Below are positions 1 through 7,892 of a stretch of DNA of 64,000 nucleotides, in pieces. Source of the stretch: an uncultured Candidatus Saccharibacteria bacterium. GTDB taxonomy: Bacteria; Patescibacteriota; Saccharimonadia; Saccharimonadales; Saccharimonadaceae. Positions within the stretch are counted from its first letter, which is position 1. Every line of letters begins with the position of its first letter. The stretch lies in assembly GCA_958399925.1 (NCBI GenBank), contig CATXOC010000002.1:170774-234773 (forward strand), given 5' to 3'. The position numbers and the translations under genes were made by a program. The notes beneath the pieces are model-generated. The model saw only the letters and a program-made list of their open reading frames with translations, made no database searches and was not told the origin of the DNA.

Positions 1-1175
1 GTATCACCCGATACGTCGTCGCCTTCAATATATACAGTCTGACCTCTAAGCGCCTTAGTGTGATTAGACGACTCATTGCCGTAACATTGATGTTTCTTGG
101 TGCTCTCGGGCGTATCGACACCAATTAAGCGAATACGCTGTGGCAAGCAGTCCACGTACAGTGTGTCGCCATCCGACACACGCCCAACGGTGCATTTCTG
201 CAGTTTCGTATAGTCGGCATTGGTGTGATTAGCAGGTGCAATAACCTGAGTAGGTTGATTATTGGTTGGCGTGTTATTTGGTGCGGATGTAGGCTGAGTG
301 GCGTTAGAATTGTCGTTTGACTGGTTGTCGCTACGGCTATCGTTATTGTTATTATTATTTACGCTATCACTAGAGTTCTTGTTAGACCATTTGGTCAAGT
401 ATTTAGCGTAAATCTGCTTCACCATAGCAGGCGCATTGGTCTTTTCAGAACCAACGCGCGTAAACAGCTCGTCATCAACGTCTGCATAATCATACCCATA
501 CGAGATAATTTGATTAACTAAATCGTTATATTCGCTAGATAGTTCAGTAAAAATCTGTTGCTGCTCGTTTACGGGCAAGCGATAATAAACAGCGTGCAGG
601 AATTCGTGCACCAAGGTTGATTCGGGTGACTCCTTAAACTGATTATACAGTGGGTCATCCGCCTGCAGTAACGACACACTTTCTTTACCGTTGATTTGCA
701 CCCAGCAGCCAAAGATAGCCTCACCCTCTGCTAGTTGGCCAACGTTGCAAGCCTTAGCTACTCCAGCTTCATTTGCAAAGGTCGGATTTAGTTTACCCAG
801 CAACTTTTGACCTTCGTCTGTGAAGCCAACACAGTTTATCAGCCCCTGGATCGTCGACTTATCCGAACAGTCAGTTTTATAGTGTGAGTCCTTGTTTACA
901 GGCGTTGAACGTGGTCCGTGATAGGTCGTAACAAATGTCGGGTTATTACGATATTGGTAGCGCCAATAGTTTTCACGTAGATATAGAGCAACTAGCAGTC
1001 CGACGATTACTAACGCACAGACTGCTAAAGTAATTTGCCACCAAGTTACGCCAGGTACATACCCCTGTCGATAAACTGGTTGAGCGATCCGCACGCGCTG
1101 ATGTTCCCACTGGCGGTCGCGCCTCCATTCACGCACTTTTTCCTGTATTTTATATAGCCATAATGGTTCACGCAT
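1..1175 (-). CDS. Membrane-anchored HExxH protein with C-terminal SNase (thermonuclease-like) domain, partial
   Basis: The reading frame is open from an ATG at 1175 to the window edge, so the C-terminus is missing. A short Arg-rich cytosolic segment is followed by one membrane helix at about residues 45-65. The next domain contains HEFLHA, an HExxH zinc-protease-like signature, then a Ser/Asn/Thr-rich linker. The last visible part starts VGRVSDGDTLYV and continues RIRLIGVDTPES, the hallmark start of staphylococcal-nuclease-like domains, including the Arg and Asp of the active site. A Ca-dependent nuclease acting outside the membrane is inferred. An AGGGG Shine-Dalgarno precedes the ATG by about 7 nt. 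It is the last visible gene of the operon starting at 4929. The fusion of the two domains is uncommon, and the HExxH domain may not be an active protease. Confidence 0.8.
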   Translation of the reverse strand, partial: MREPLWLYKIQEKVREWRRDRQWEHQRVRIAQPVYRQGYVPGVTWWQITLAVCALVIVGLLVALYLRENYWRYQYRNNPTFVTTYHGPRSTPVNKDSHYKTDCSDKSTIQGLINCVGFTDEGQKLLGKLNPTFANEAGVAKACNVGQLAEGEAIFGCWVQINGKESVSLLQADDPLYNQFKESPESTLVHEFLHAVYYRLPVNEQQQIFTELSSEYNDLVNQIISYGYDYADVDDELFTRVGSEKTNAPAMVKQIYAKYLTKWSNKNSSDSVNNNNNNDSRSDNQSNDNSNATQPTSAPNNTPTNNQPTQVIAPANHTNADYTKLQKCTVGRVSDGDTLYVDCLPQRIRLIGVDTPESTKKHQCYGNESSNHTKALRGQTVYIEGDDVSGD

Positions 1176-1205
1176 TTACATTACCCCTATTTCTTACCAT
1201 GACCA

Positions 1206-2576
1206 TTAGAATGGATGCTTGCTATTGTAATCGGCAATAATCCCATTTAGCGTGTCGACACTGATGTGTGATTTTGCATTAACCAGCATAGCCACTTGAC
1301 CCTGCACCTGTGACCGAGCCTCATTCACATTATTTACTAGACGACTGCTAATACCACCAACATTGTTTAGATCGTGACCGCTAGCTTCTAGACGACTCAG
1401 TTGTCTAGAGATGCGCTCGTGCTCACGATGCACATCCTCAACCTTTTTGTCGTAAACTTTACGCGCGTCTTCGTACTCCCTGCGGAGTCGATTTGATTCA
1501 CGCTCAGAGGCCTTAGCTTGTTGCTTTAATTTACGCGCTTCCGCCTTAGCCTGTTGCTTTTCTTGTCGTTCTTGCATACGCTGGCGACGAGCGAGCTCCC
1601 GCTCTTCACGCTTGCGCTTCATCTCTTCCATGCGACGACGCCGCATCACACTGTATCGACTCTTCTTGTTATCGATATTGTCGAGCATTTCAAAATACAT
1701 ATCTGATTTGAAAAAGTTACGAATACCGTACATCGCAAACAAGCCAGCGCCGAGATACAGAATAAGCATAATTGGGGCTGTAACCAAGTCCATTAAACGA
1801 ATCTTAGTGCCAGCCAGCAGAGCATCGTCTTCACCTAGCTCTAGAATGTAGCCCGACACAATACGTAATATCATTAGGATAAAGCCAAGAATCAGCCACA
1901 ATAGTACCTCGGGCTTTTTATACCATGGCTGAGTTAGCCCTGTCTCAGGCACATGCGCCTCTTTGTAACCCTGAAAGCCCATAAGCATGATCATCGCTGA
2001 CAAGCCGATAACCGCACTCAATACAGTCGATGACGCAGTACTTATACCAAGTATACGTCCCAGCACATCCTGCAAAAACGTTATGTCAACCATCGACACA
2101 ATTAATCCAACAGCAGCAAAAGCGATTAACGCACCACCCGAATGACGCACACCGCTATCACGTAGCGTCACTAAACGTTTTTGCCGTTTAGTCATTTCTT
2201 GCTGATACGCCTCTTGCTCATGTTGCTCGCGCTCTTGGCGTTCTGCTTCACGTCGCTTTAGAGTTTCTGACTTTTGGCGATCTTCCTCGGCAACAGCTGC
2301 ACGACGTTGCACCCGCTTTTGCTCGTCAAGCTGCGCTCGATTACGCGATTGGATCAGAGCTAGTTCCTGACGCCCCTTCTCTTGCTGTATGCTAGCTTTT
2401 TGCTTTGCTTCGGTTAGCTGAGCCGCTCGCTCGACGTCTTCAACCGACTGCTCTACACTTCGCCTATGCGTAGTGTCGTCCGTTTGCACCACTGTATCTG
2501 CTTTATTCTTTACATTAGCATTGCGATTATCATCACTACTACCAACGGTCATTCGCCTTACTCTAGTAACTGCCAT
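1206..2576 (-). CDS. Four-TM membrane protein flanked by long charged coiled coils
   Basis: This is a 456-residue protein of no family I recognise. Residues 40-135 are a highly charged, Gln/Glu/Arg-rich coiled coil. Four membrane helices lie at about 148-170, 180-202, 223-245 and 262-284. A second Arg/Lys/Glu-rich coiled coil covers about 300-410, and the C-terminus is a short globular tail. The layout (four helices with large cytosolic coils) recalls MotA/ExbB/ZorA-type proteins, and an OmpA-like protein lies in the same operon, but I see no sequence motif that proves such a relation. It starts one base after the stop of the upstream gene. It probably forms a membrane complex with the neighbouring coiled-coil proteins. 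Confidence 0.75.
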   Translation of the reverse strand: MAVTRVRRMTVGSSDDNRNANVKNKADTVVQTDDTTHRRSVEQSVEDVERAAQLTEAKQKASIQQEKGRQELALIQSRNRAQLDEQKRVQRRAAVAEEDRQKSETLKRREAERQEREQHEQEAYQQEMTKRQKRLVTLRDSGVRHSGGALIAFAAVGLIVSMVDITFLQDVLGRILGISTASSTVLSAVIGLSAMIMLMGFQGYKEAHVPETGLTQPWYKKPEVLLWLILGFILMILRIVSGYILELGEDDALLAGTKIRLMDLVTAPIMLILYLGAGLFAMYGIRNFFKSDMYFEMLDNIDNKKSRYSVMRRRRMEEMKRKREERELARRQRMQERQEKQQAKAEARKLKQQAKASERESNRLRREYEDARKVYDKKVEDVHREHERISRQLSRLEASGHDLNNVGGISSRLVNNVNEARSQVQGQVAMLVNAKSHISVDTLNGIIADYNSKHPF

Positions 2577-2577
2577 G

Positions 2578-3009
2578 TTATTTCTCCTCTCGTTTTTGCT
2601 TCAACGCATCAAAACGCCGCCAAAGGTCGTCATAATTTACGCGATGTGGCCGTTTAGCACCGACCGGAATCCCCGCCTGAGCCGCCTTATTAACATAGTT
2701 TTCATAATACCAACTTAGTTCGCTAATCTGACTATCAAAAGTACCTAGCTCACGTTCGACGTCGCCATATTGATCTGAATACATTCCACCAACTTCGGTA
2801 CGCTGACCTGTAGTTGCACTAATAATTTCATTTTTAATCGGTTTGAAACGACTGTCGATTGTCGATAGGTATAGAGCAATCCCCTCACCATTTAGCTCGC
2901 CACGCCGAATCATTTTGCGCGCCTCACGAACTGTCTGTTTGCGTGCCTTCACTAATCGTCGACTGACTGTTTCATCGCTAATAGTATAGTGTCTTCGCCA
3001 AAATATCAT
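2578..3009 (-). CDS. Small basic protein of unknown function
   Basis: This 143-residue, Arg/Lys-rich, mostly helical, soluble protein has no recognisable domain or signal peptide. Its ATG overlaps the stop of the upstream coiled-coil gene by 4 bp (ATGA), and it ends 1 bp before the next gene, so translational coupling is very likely. Position and charge suggest a structural partner of the two membrane proteins in the operon, but nothing in the sequence gives a function. Confidence 0.7.
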   Translation of the reverse strand: MIFWRRHYTISDETVSRRLVKARKQTVREARKMIRRGELNGEGIALYLSTIDSRFKPIKNEIISATTGQRTEVGGMYSDQYGDVERELGTFDSQISELSWYYENYVNKAAQAGIPVGAKRPHRVNYDDLWRRFDALKQKREEK

Positions 3010-3590
3010 TTACCCTCCTTTTTCTTGTCGCTATCCTTAAACAAGATGTCAATGTTATTCTTAAATAATGTATCAATGTATAGACGGGTACGCGCCTCCG
3101 CCCAGGTCTTGATTGAGTTGCAGTTATTGCGGTAGATCTTATTAATTGTATCCAGTGTACTCTTAGCGTTTCTTAATTCATCTTGAAGGTGCGCTAGGCT
3201 AGCCTCCGCCTCGGTAATCTCATTTGTCGCATCGTTCAGTCGTCGCTCGACCTCAGCTCTTTTAACGAAGTTATCACCAAGCTTATCTAACTGTTCGGCT
3301 AGTTGGCTTCGTTTAGATTCCAAGTCCTCTAATACTCGTTTCTTAGTTACTACAGCACAATCAGCGCTTTCGACTAGTTCTTGTTGTTCTGCTGTCGCGG
3401 TGCTATAACAGCCTAGCTCTTTATTAAGCTTTAGCTCTGCCTCAGATTTTATTAGCTTTAAGTATCTAGTAGTCTTGTTGCGCCGATAGTTGATAATATC
3501 CTTGCGTCTGTCACGGCGAGCATTGCGACGATCACGCAATCGCAACGGCAAGCCATAACGCAAGTTAATCGCTTGATACTTCACAGCCAT
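3006..3590 (-). CDS. Coiled-coil protein of unknown function
   Basis: This 194-residue protein has a very basic first 40 residues rich in RRDR motifs, then heptad-like helices (about 60-155) with the charged, Leu/Ala-spaced look of a coiled coil. No membrane segment or catalytic motif is visible. It begins 1 bp after the stop of the OmpA-like gene and overlaps the next gene by 4 bp, so it belongs to the same transcript. A scaffold role beside the OmpA-like membrane protein is inferred from context only. Confidence 0.7.
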   Translation of the reverse strand: MAVKYQAINLRYGLPLRLRDRRNARRDRRKDIINYRRNKTTRYLKLIKSEAELKLNKELGCYSTATAEQQELVESADCAVVTKKRVLEDLESKRSQLAEQLDKLGDNFVKRAEVERRLNDATNEITEAEASLAHLQDELRNAKSTLDTINKIYRNNCNSIKTWAEARTRLYIDTLFKNNIDILFKDSDKKKEGK

Positions 3591-3591
3591 G

Positions 3592-4929
3592 CTAGTCTCG
3601 GCACTCCTGGCTATCGCGCTGAATCGTAACCTTGATCATGCGGTTGCGTTGATCCGTTATGTCTTGCGATTCGCTGTCGCTATATTCGTACGGACCATTG
3701 CCTTTGCCGTTTGCGGTAATTTTATCCGGCGTTAAGCCACGCTCAATTAGCAAATCTTTCATGGCGTTAGCGCGGTCAGCTGACAAGTTGGTGTTGCTTG
3801 TTTGACGATGCGCAATGTAGCCATCAACGACAATCGCCTTCACTCTATCCTTATTTTGATTGTAGACGCCAACGATTTGGTCGGCTATCTTGGCTGCATC
3901 GCTAGCGCTGACAAAGCTGGCCTGGTTAGTATTAAATTTTAGCTTGCTATCATCATAAGTTAGCTCGACATCACCACAGCCTGTATCAGTTGGGTTAACA
4001 GTATATGGTGTATCAACAGAACTTCCGCGTAAGGACGCCTTTGCTGCCTCTGCCTTGCCACCTAACTTTTCTATCAGCTTCGTATAGATATTTCGCACGC
4101 CCTCACGCTGGCTGCTAGACAAGTTTTTCTGCGGCAAAACAACATCACCTAAACCATAAAACGTAACCTTGGTGTTCTTTAGCTCTCCCTCATGATCTTC
4201 GGCAGCAGCCTCAATTGCTGAATTTTCCGCCGCCTCATCTTTATTCGTCAATAGATTTGTACCGACAAAGCTTAGATCACCACTATCCGACAAACCTGAT
4301 CCGATCACCAAAATACTGTTAGCGCTCTTACTTGAAGAACCGGATTCGTCGTCGCCCTCGCTAACGCTGCTTAGTTCATCATTCGCCCTTAGAATTGCCT
4401 CTAGATAATTTGCGCCGCTGGTTTTCGGCTTGATATTGGCAATCTGTTTATTTAGCGCATCAATATTCTTCTTTACGTCAATTTCTGCATTCTTGCTATT
4501 CTCGCTAATGCTTTTTAGTACACTAGAGTCCCAATCGACAACATATGGGTCACCGTCCGCCTCGATGATACTAATCTGCATGCCATTGCCATCACCTTCA
4601 TCGCCTGCATGTTTTAACATTATATTTTTAAGCACCTTTTTAGCTTCGCCGCTGATCTTAGCCTGTGGTGTGTTCTGTGTATTACCCACGACTATGGCAA
4701 TTTTATTAGACGATGGAGCCTCATAGGTTGCCACCCAATACGAAAATCCGATTAAGCCAAGCGCAAAAACTACACCACCGACAACCCAGCCCTTAACAAA
4801 CTCGATTGTCCCCATCCAATAAATTTCTTTACAGATTTTAATACAGACTGCAATTAGTCCGATTAGCAGCCCCGCTATACCCACACCAAAAAGCGGTTGC
4901 CGTGCAATATTACTCAGAATACTTTCCAT
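3592..4929 (-). CDS. Membrane protein with C-terminal OmpA-like peptidoglycan-binding domain
   Basis: The 445-residue protein has two membrane helices near the N-terminus (about 13-34 and 46-68), a middle domain with strand-rich segments such as KIAIVVGNTQ and SILVIGSGL that recall a von Willebrand A-type fold, and a C-terminal OmpA-like domain (about 320-440). The latter has LKFNTNQA, VDGYIAH, NLSADRANAMK and QRNRMI, matching the conserved pattern of OmpA/MotB/Pal domains that bind peptidoglycan. It heads the operon running to position 1. MotB-type stators carry a membrane Asp, and none is seen in either helix here, so an ion-driven motor role is doubtful. Anchoring a complex to the cell wall is the simplest reading. 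Confidence 0.8.
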   Translation of the reverse strand: MESILSNIARQPLFGVGIAGLLIGLIAVCIKICKEIYWMGTIEFVKGWVVGGVVFALGLIGFSYWVATYEAPSSNKIAIVVGNTQNTPQAKISGEAKKVLKNIMLKHAGDEGDGNGMQISIIEADGDPYVVDWDSSVLKSISENSKNAEIDVKKNIDALNKQIANIKPKTSGANYLEAILRANDELSSVSEGDDESGSSSKSANSILVIGSGLSDSGDLSFVGTNLLTNKDEAAENSAIEAAAEDHEGELKNTKVTFYGLGDVVLPQKNLSSSQREGVRNIYTKLIEKLGGKAEAAKASLRGSSVDTPYTVNPTDTGCGDVELTYDDSKLKFNTNQASFVSASDAAKIADQIVGVYNQNKDRVKAIVVDGYIAHRQTSNTNLSADRANAMKDLLIERGLTPDKITANGKGNGPYEYSDSESQDITDQRNRMIKVTIQRDSQECRD

Positions 4930-4992
4930 AATAGTTATGTCTAACTATAGCAGATTTAGTCAGGTTAGACAATATCAATCGTCTATGCGGCG

Positions 4993-6687
4993 TTACAGAA
5001 CGCGATTGACTTCTTCGAGGGTGGTTTCGCCCTTCAAAGCCTTTAACACACCCTTTTGCAACATGGTAACCATGCCGTTGTTGCGTGCTGCCCTAGTAAT
5101 AGCCTCGGCATTCACATCATACGGCGAGCCGCTAATTAGTCTAATAATCGCATCATTGACAGTTAGCTGCTCCATTAGCACTGTTCGCCCCTTGTAGCCG
5201 AAAGGATTCTCTTCGCTAGTACCTGGGCGATACAGCACAATATTATTCAAATCTGGCTGCTCTTCGTAGCTAGCAGGTAAGTCTGCCAGGGCGTTACGTA
5301 TCCACTGCTTCGTCGCTTCGTCCGGCTCGTAAGGAATCTTTGTTTCATCATCTAGTCGCCGCACTAGGCGCTGACCGATCACCAGACGAATTGAAGTTGT
5401 AAACACTGGGTTAACGCCAATCATATCAATGATACGCGCGAAGGCCGCGCCTGCATCCTGAGCGTGAAAGGTTGCCAGCAGTAAGTGACCTGTAATAGCC
5501 GCTTGAATCGCCGTACGAGCCGTGTCGACATCACGAATTTCACCGACCATCACTACGTCGGGGTCGAGACGTAAAATTGTACGCACATTATCCGCAAACG
5601 ACTGGCCGTGCGTCGTATCAACCGGAATCTGCGTCACACCAGGAATATCGAACTCAACTGGGTCTTCTAGCGTTAGAATCTTGCGCGTCGTATCGTTTAA
5701 CGCATTCAGAATGCTATATAGCGTCGTTGACTTACCGGAGCCAGTTGGACCAACCACCATCACCATGCCATGTGGGTGCGAGATAATTTGCTCTAGCTCA
5801 GCTTTCTCGTTGTCACTGAGACCTAACACATCCATATTCAACATCTCTGCACGAAAGTTAAACAGACGAATCACAGCATCTTGACCATAATTAGTTGGCA
5901 CTGTTTCAATACGCATATTCAGCGTGTGGTTAGCATCCTCGTTTTGTACAGACGATGACGCCAAACTACCCGTACCGCCGACCAAGTTAAATGACCGTCT
6001 AAGATCGCCAATCTCACGTACAATATGACCCGACTGAGCAGTTACAGCAGCTCGCGATAGATTAGCTGCCGAGGCAATTGAAGCAAACAGAATACGGTAT
6101 TTATCATGCGACAGCGTAGCAATCGGGTGCAGAGTGCCATCAATACGGAAACGGATCCGCACCTGAGTACGCCCGTTCTCAAGGTGAATATCCGATGCAC
6201 CCAACATATCAGCCTGTAAAATCAGGTAGTTCAAAATATCATCAGGGCGCACTTTTTCTAGCTCGTCACTAACCTTCTTGAAGGTATCACTGTTACCCTC
6301 TGATGAAATCTCCACATTATGGTAGACCACTTCTTTGGGCGGATCATAACGTAGCATCAACGCCTTGAATGACGAGTCTGAAATCAGACGATACTGCACT
6401 GAAATCTGATTAGCAGTTGCCGCGTCGTTGATCTCTTTTAGCTTCGATTCCGGCGTCGATAGCGTTATAGCATACAGCGCTGGGCTGGTCTCGGTCGGCT
6501 TGCGCATCGGCACCATCTTGTACGCATACATGTCAGCAATCGACATCATATCCAGTATTAACGGCATGGTTTGCTCAGTGGAGCGCAGGTCAATGTACTG
6601 AACACCTAGAATTGCGGCACGGCGCTCTGTATTTTGCTCATCGGTTTCACGAAAGCGCTTAGCTTGCTCGATAGGATCGTTATACAT
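4993..6687 (-). CDS. pilB: Type IV pilus assembly / type II secretion ATPase (PilB/GspE family)
   Basis: This 564-residue hexameric ATPase family member powers pilus extension at the inner face of the membrane. An N-terminal GspE-N-like region is followed by the Asp-box region with SDIHLE (165-170), Walker A GPTGSGKS (313-320), Walker B DPDVVMVGEIRD (about 375-386) and the His box ATFHAQDA (about 405-412). The tetracysteine zinc motif usual in PilB/GspE is absent. The start is set by an extended -10 (TGC-TAAAAT, 6694-6699) only 6 nt upstream and no Shine-Dalgarno, suggesting a leaderless mRNA. It diverges from the SpoU methyltransferase across 47 bp. No other pilus gene is visible here. Confidence 0.93.
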   Translation of the reverse strand: MYNDPIEQAKRFRETDEQNTERRAAILGVQYIDLRSTEQTMPLILDMMSIADMYAYKMVPMRKPTETSPALYAITLSTPESKLKEINDAATANQISVQYRLISDSSFKALMLRYDPPKEVVYHNVEISSEGNSDTFKKVSDELEKVRPDDILNYLILQADMLGASDIHLENGRTQVRIRFRIDGTLHPIATLSHDKYRILFASIASAANLSRAAVTAQSGHIVREIGDLRRSFNLVGGTGSLASSSVQNEDANHTLNMRIETVPTNYGQDAVIRLFNFRAEMLNMDVLGLSDNEKAELEQIISHPHGMVMVVGPTGSGKSTTLYSILNALNDTTRKILTLEDPVEFDIPGVTQIPVDTTHGQSFADNVRTILRLDPDVVMVGEIRDVDTARTAIQAAITGHLLLATFHAQDAGAAFARIIDMIGVNPVFTTSIRLVIGQRLVRRLDDETKIPYEPDEATKQWIRNALADLPASYEEQPDLNNIVLYRPGTSEENPFGYKGRTVLMEQLTVNDAIIRLISGSPYDVNAEAITRAARNNGMVTMLQKGVLKALKGETTLEEVNRVL

Positions 6688-6693
6688 GATTCT

Positions 6694-6726
6694 ATTTTAG
6701 CACAAGCACTACTATTGGTTTATACT
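6694..6726. promoter_or_regulatory. Divergent leaderless-type promoters of pilB and the SpoU methyltransferase
   Basis: On the minus strand the extended -10 TGC-TAAAAT (6694-6699) lies 6 nt before the pilB ATG. On the plus strand TATACT (6721-6726) lies 8 nt before the ATG at 6735. Neither gene has a Shine-Dalgarno, so both transcripts should begin at or within a few bases of the start codon. Confidence 0.65.
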
Positions 6727-6734
6727 ATTAATAT

Positions 6735-7292
6735 ATGGTTAAATCTCGCGAATTTACGAAACAACAGCGCGACATTGTATTGCTGCTACATAATATCCGA
6801 TCAGTCCAGAATGTCGGAGCAATTATGCGCACCTGTGAATGCCTAGGTGTCAAACAGTGTTACGCTACTGGCTACACGCCAAATTTAGAATTTGCTACCG
6901 ATGGCTCAAATCTGCCAATCTTGCCACACGTCAAAGTAAAGCTCGAACGCGAGCTACATCGCAGTGCCCTTGGCGCCGAGCAATTAGTCAAGCTTAGCTA
7001 TCGCCCTGATATTAATCAATTGATACGGGATCTAAAGCAGTCTGGCTATCGTTTAATTGGATTAGAACAGAATCAGCGATCAGTTGTTCTAAGTGATTAT
7101 CACGCCCCAGCTAAAATCGCACTGCTCTTAGGCGAAGAGGTGCACGGCATAACCAGCGATCTTCTCGAGCAGTGTGATGATTTAATTGAAATTCCAATGT
7201 TTGGCGTAAAGGAAAGTTATAACGTTTCCGTTGCCACTGGAATAGCGCTCTATAGTCTAACTATTTCTTCGTTACCGAAGTTACCTCAATGA
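6735..7292 (+). CDS. SpoU/TrmH-family RNA 2'-O-methyltransferase
   Basis: This 185-residue SPOUT-class enzyme uses S-adenosylmethionine to methylate a ribose 2'-OH in tRNA or rRNA. The three SpoU motifs are clear: NIRSVQNVGAIMRT near the N-terminus with the catalytic Arg, LLLGEEVHGI, and IPMFGVKESYNVSVATG, where the trefoil knot binds the cofactor. There is no N-terminal RNA-binding extension, so the substrate cannot be named. The stop overlaps the convergent FKBP gene by 32 bp. Confidence 0.88.
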   Translation: MVKSREFTKQQRDIVLLLHNIRSVQNVGAIMRTCECLGVKQCYATGYTPNLEFATDGSNLPILPHVKVKLERELHRSALGAEQLVKLSYRPDINQLIRDLKQSGYRLIGLEQNQRSVVLSDYHAPAKIALLLGEEVHGITSDLLEQCDDLIEIPMFGVKESYNVSVATGIALYSLTISSLPKLPQ

Positions 7293-7875
7293 TAAACTTT
7301 AGCGGCGTATTAGCAGGAATAGTACCGTTGCCGCTCTCGCCGTAAGCCTTATCTGATGGAATTGACAGTAAGTAGATACCGCCAGCACGCTTGCCTTCAA
7401 GACCCTCTACCCAGCCAGAAATTAGCGAACCATCTTCTAGCTTGAATTCAGTCGGCGTAGCATCACTGCCTTCTGATTTAGTGCTATCAAAAATTGTACC
7501 GTTCGGCATCCAACCAGTATAGTTAACCTTCACAGTATCACCTTTTGAAACAGTAGCGCCATCACCCTCTTTCAACGTTTCAACTGCTAGATCTTTTACG
7601 TCATCAGCATTAAAGCTAGCCACGCGGTCTTTGTAATCGTCACTGAAAATGCGCTTTTTCTTCTGTGCTTCCTCTTGCTGCTTTTTATACTGCTTCATGT
7701 ATTCTTCATACTGCTGATTAACCTTGTCGTTGGCCACAGTGTTAGGATCGGTCTTTGGATCGACAGCGCCTAGAATCATCGAGGCGAAGCCAGCAATCGT
7801 AAACACCAGCATCATTATAGCAATTACCCAGATACCGATGCGCTGTGCCTTTGGCGTTTTGTGGTATGAACTCAT
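7261..7875 (-). CDS. Membrane-anchored FKBP-type peptidyl-prolyl isomerase
   Basis: The 204-residue protein has an N-terminal membrane helix (about 13-35), a Lys/Gln-rich linker (about 50-75) and a C-terminal FKBP domain of about 110 residues. Recognisable elements are VKVNYTGWMPNGTIFDST, LISGWVEGLEGKRAGG and the conserved YGESGNGTIPANTPL loop near the end. It should catalyse prolyl cis-trans isomerisation of exported proteins on the outer face of the membrane. The last 32 bp overlap the convergent methyltransferase gene. It lies just downstream of pheT on the same strand. Confidence 0.92.
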   Translation of the reverse strand: MSSYHKTPKAQRIGIWVIAIMMLVFTIAGFASMILGAVDPKTDPNTVANDKVNQQYEEYMKQYKKQQEEAQKKKRIFSDDYKDRVASFNADDVKDLAVETLKEGDGATVSKGDTVKVNYTGWMPNGTIFDSTKSEGSDATPTEFKLEDGSLISGWVEGLEGKRAGGIYLLSIPSDKAYGESGNGTIPANTPLKFIIEVTSVTKK

Positions 7876-7892
7876 TATTACCCCCTCTATTT

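Noticed and set aside
3592..4929. MotB/ZorB-type stator identity
   Set aside because: Two N-terminal helices and no membrane Asp; only the OmpA-like domain is supported.
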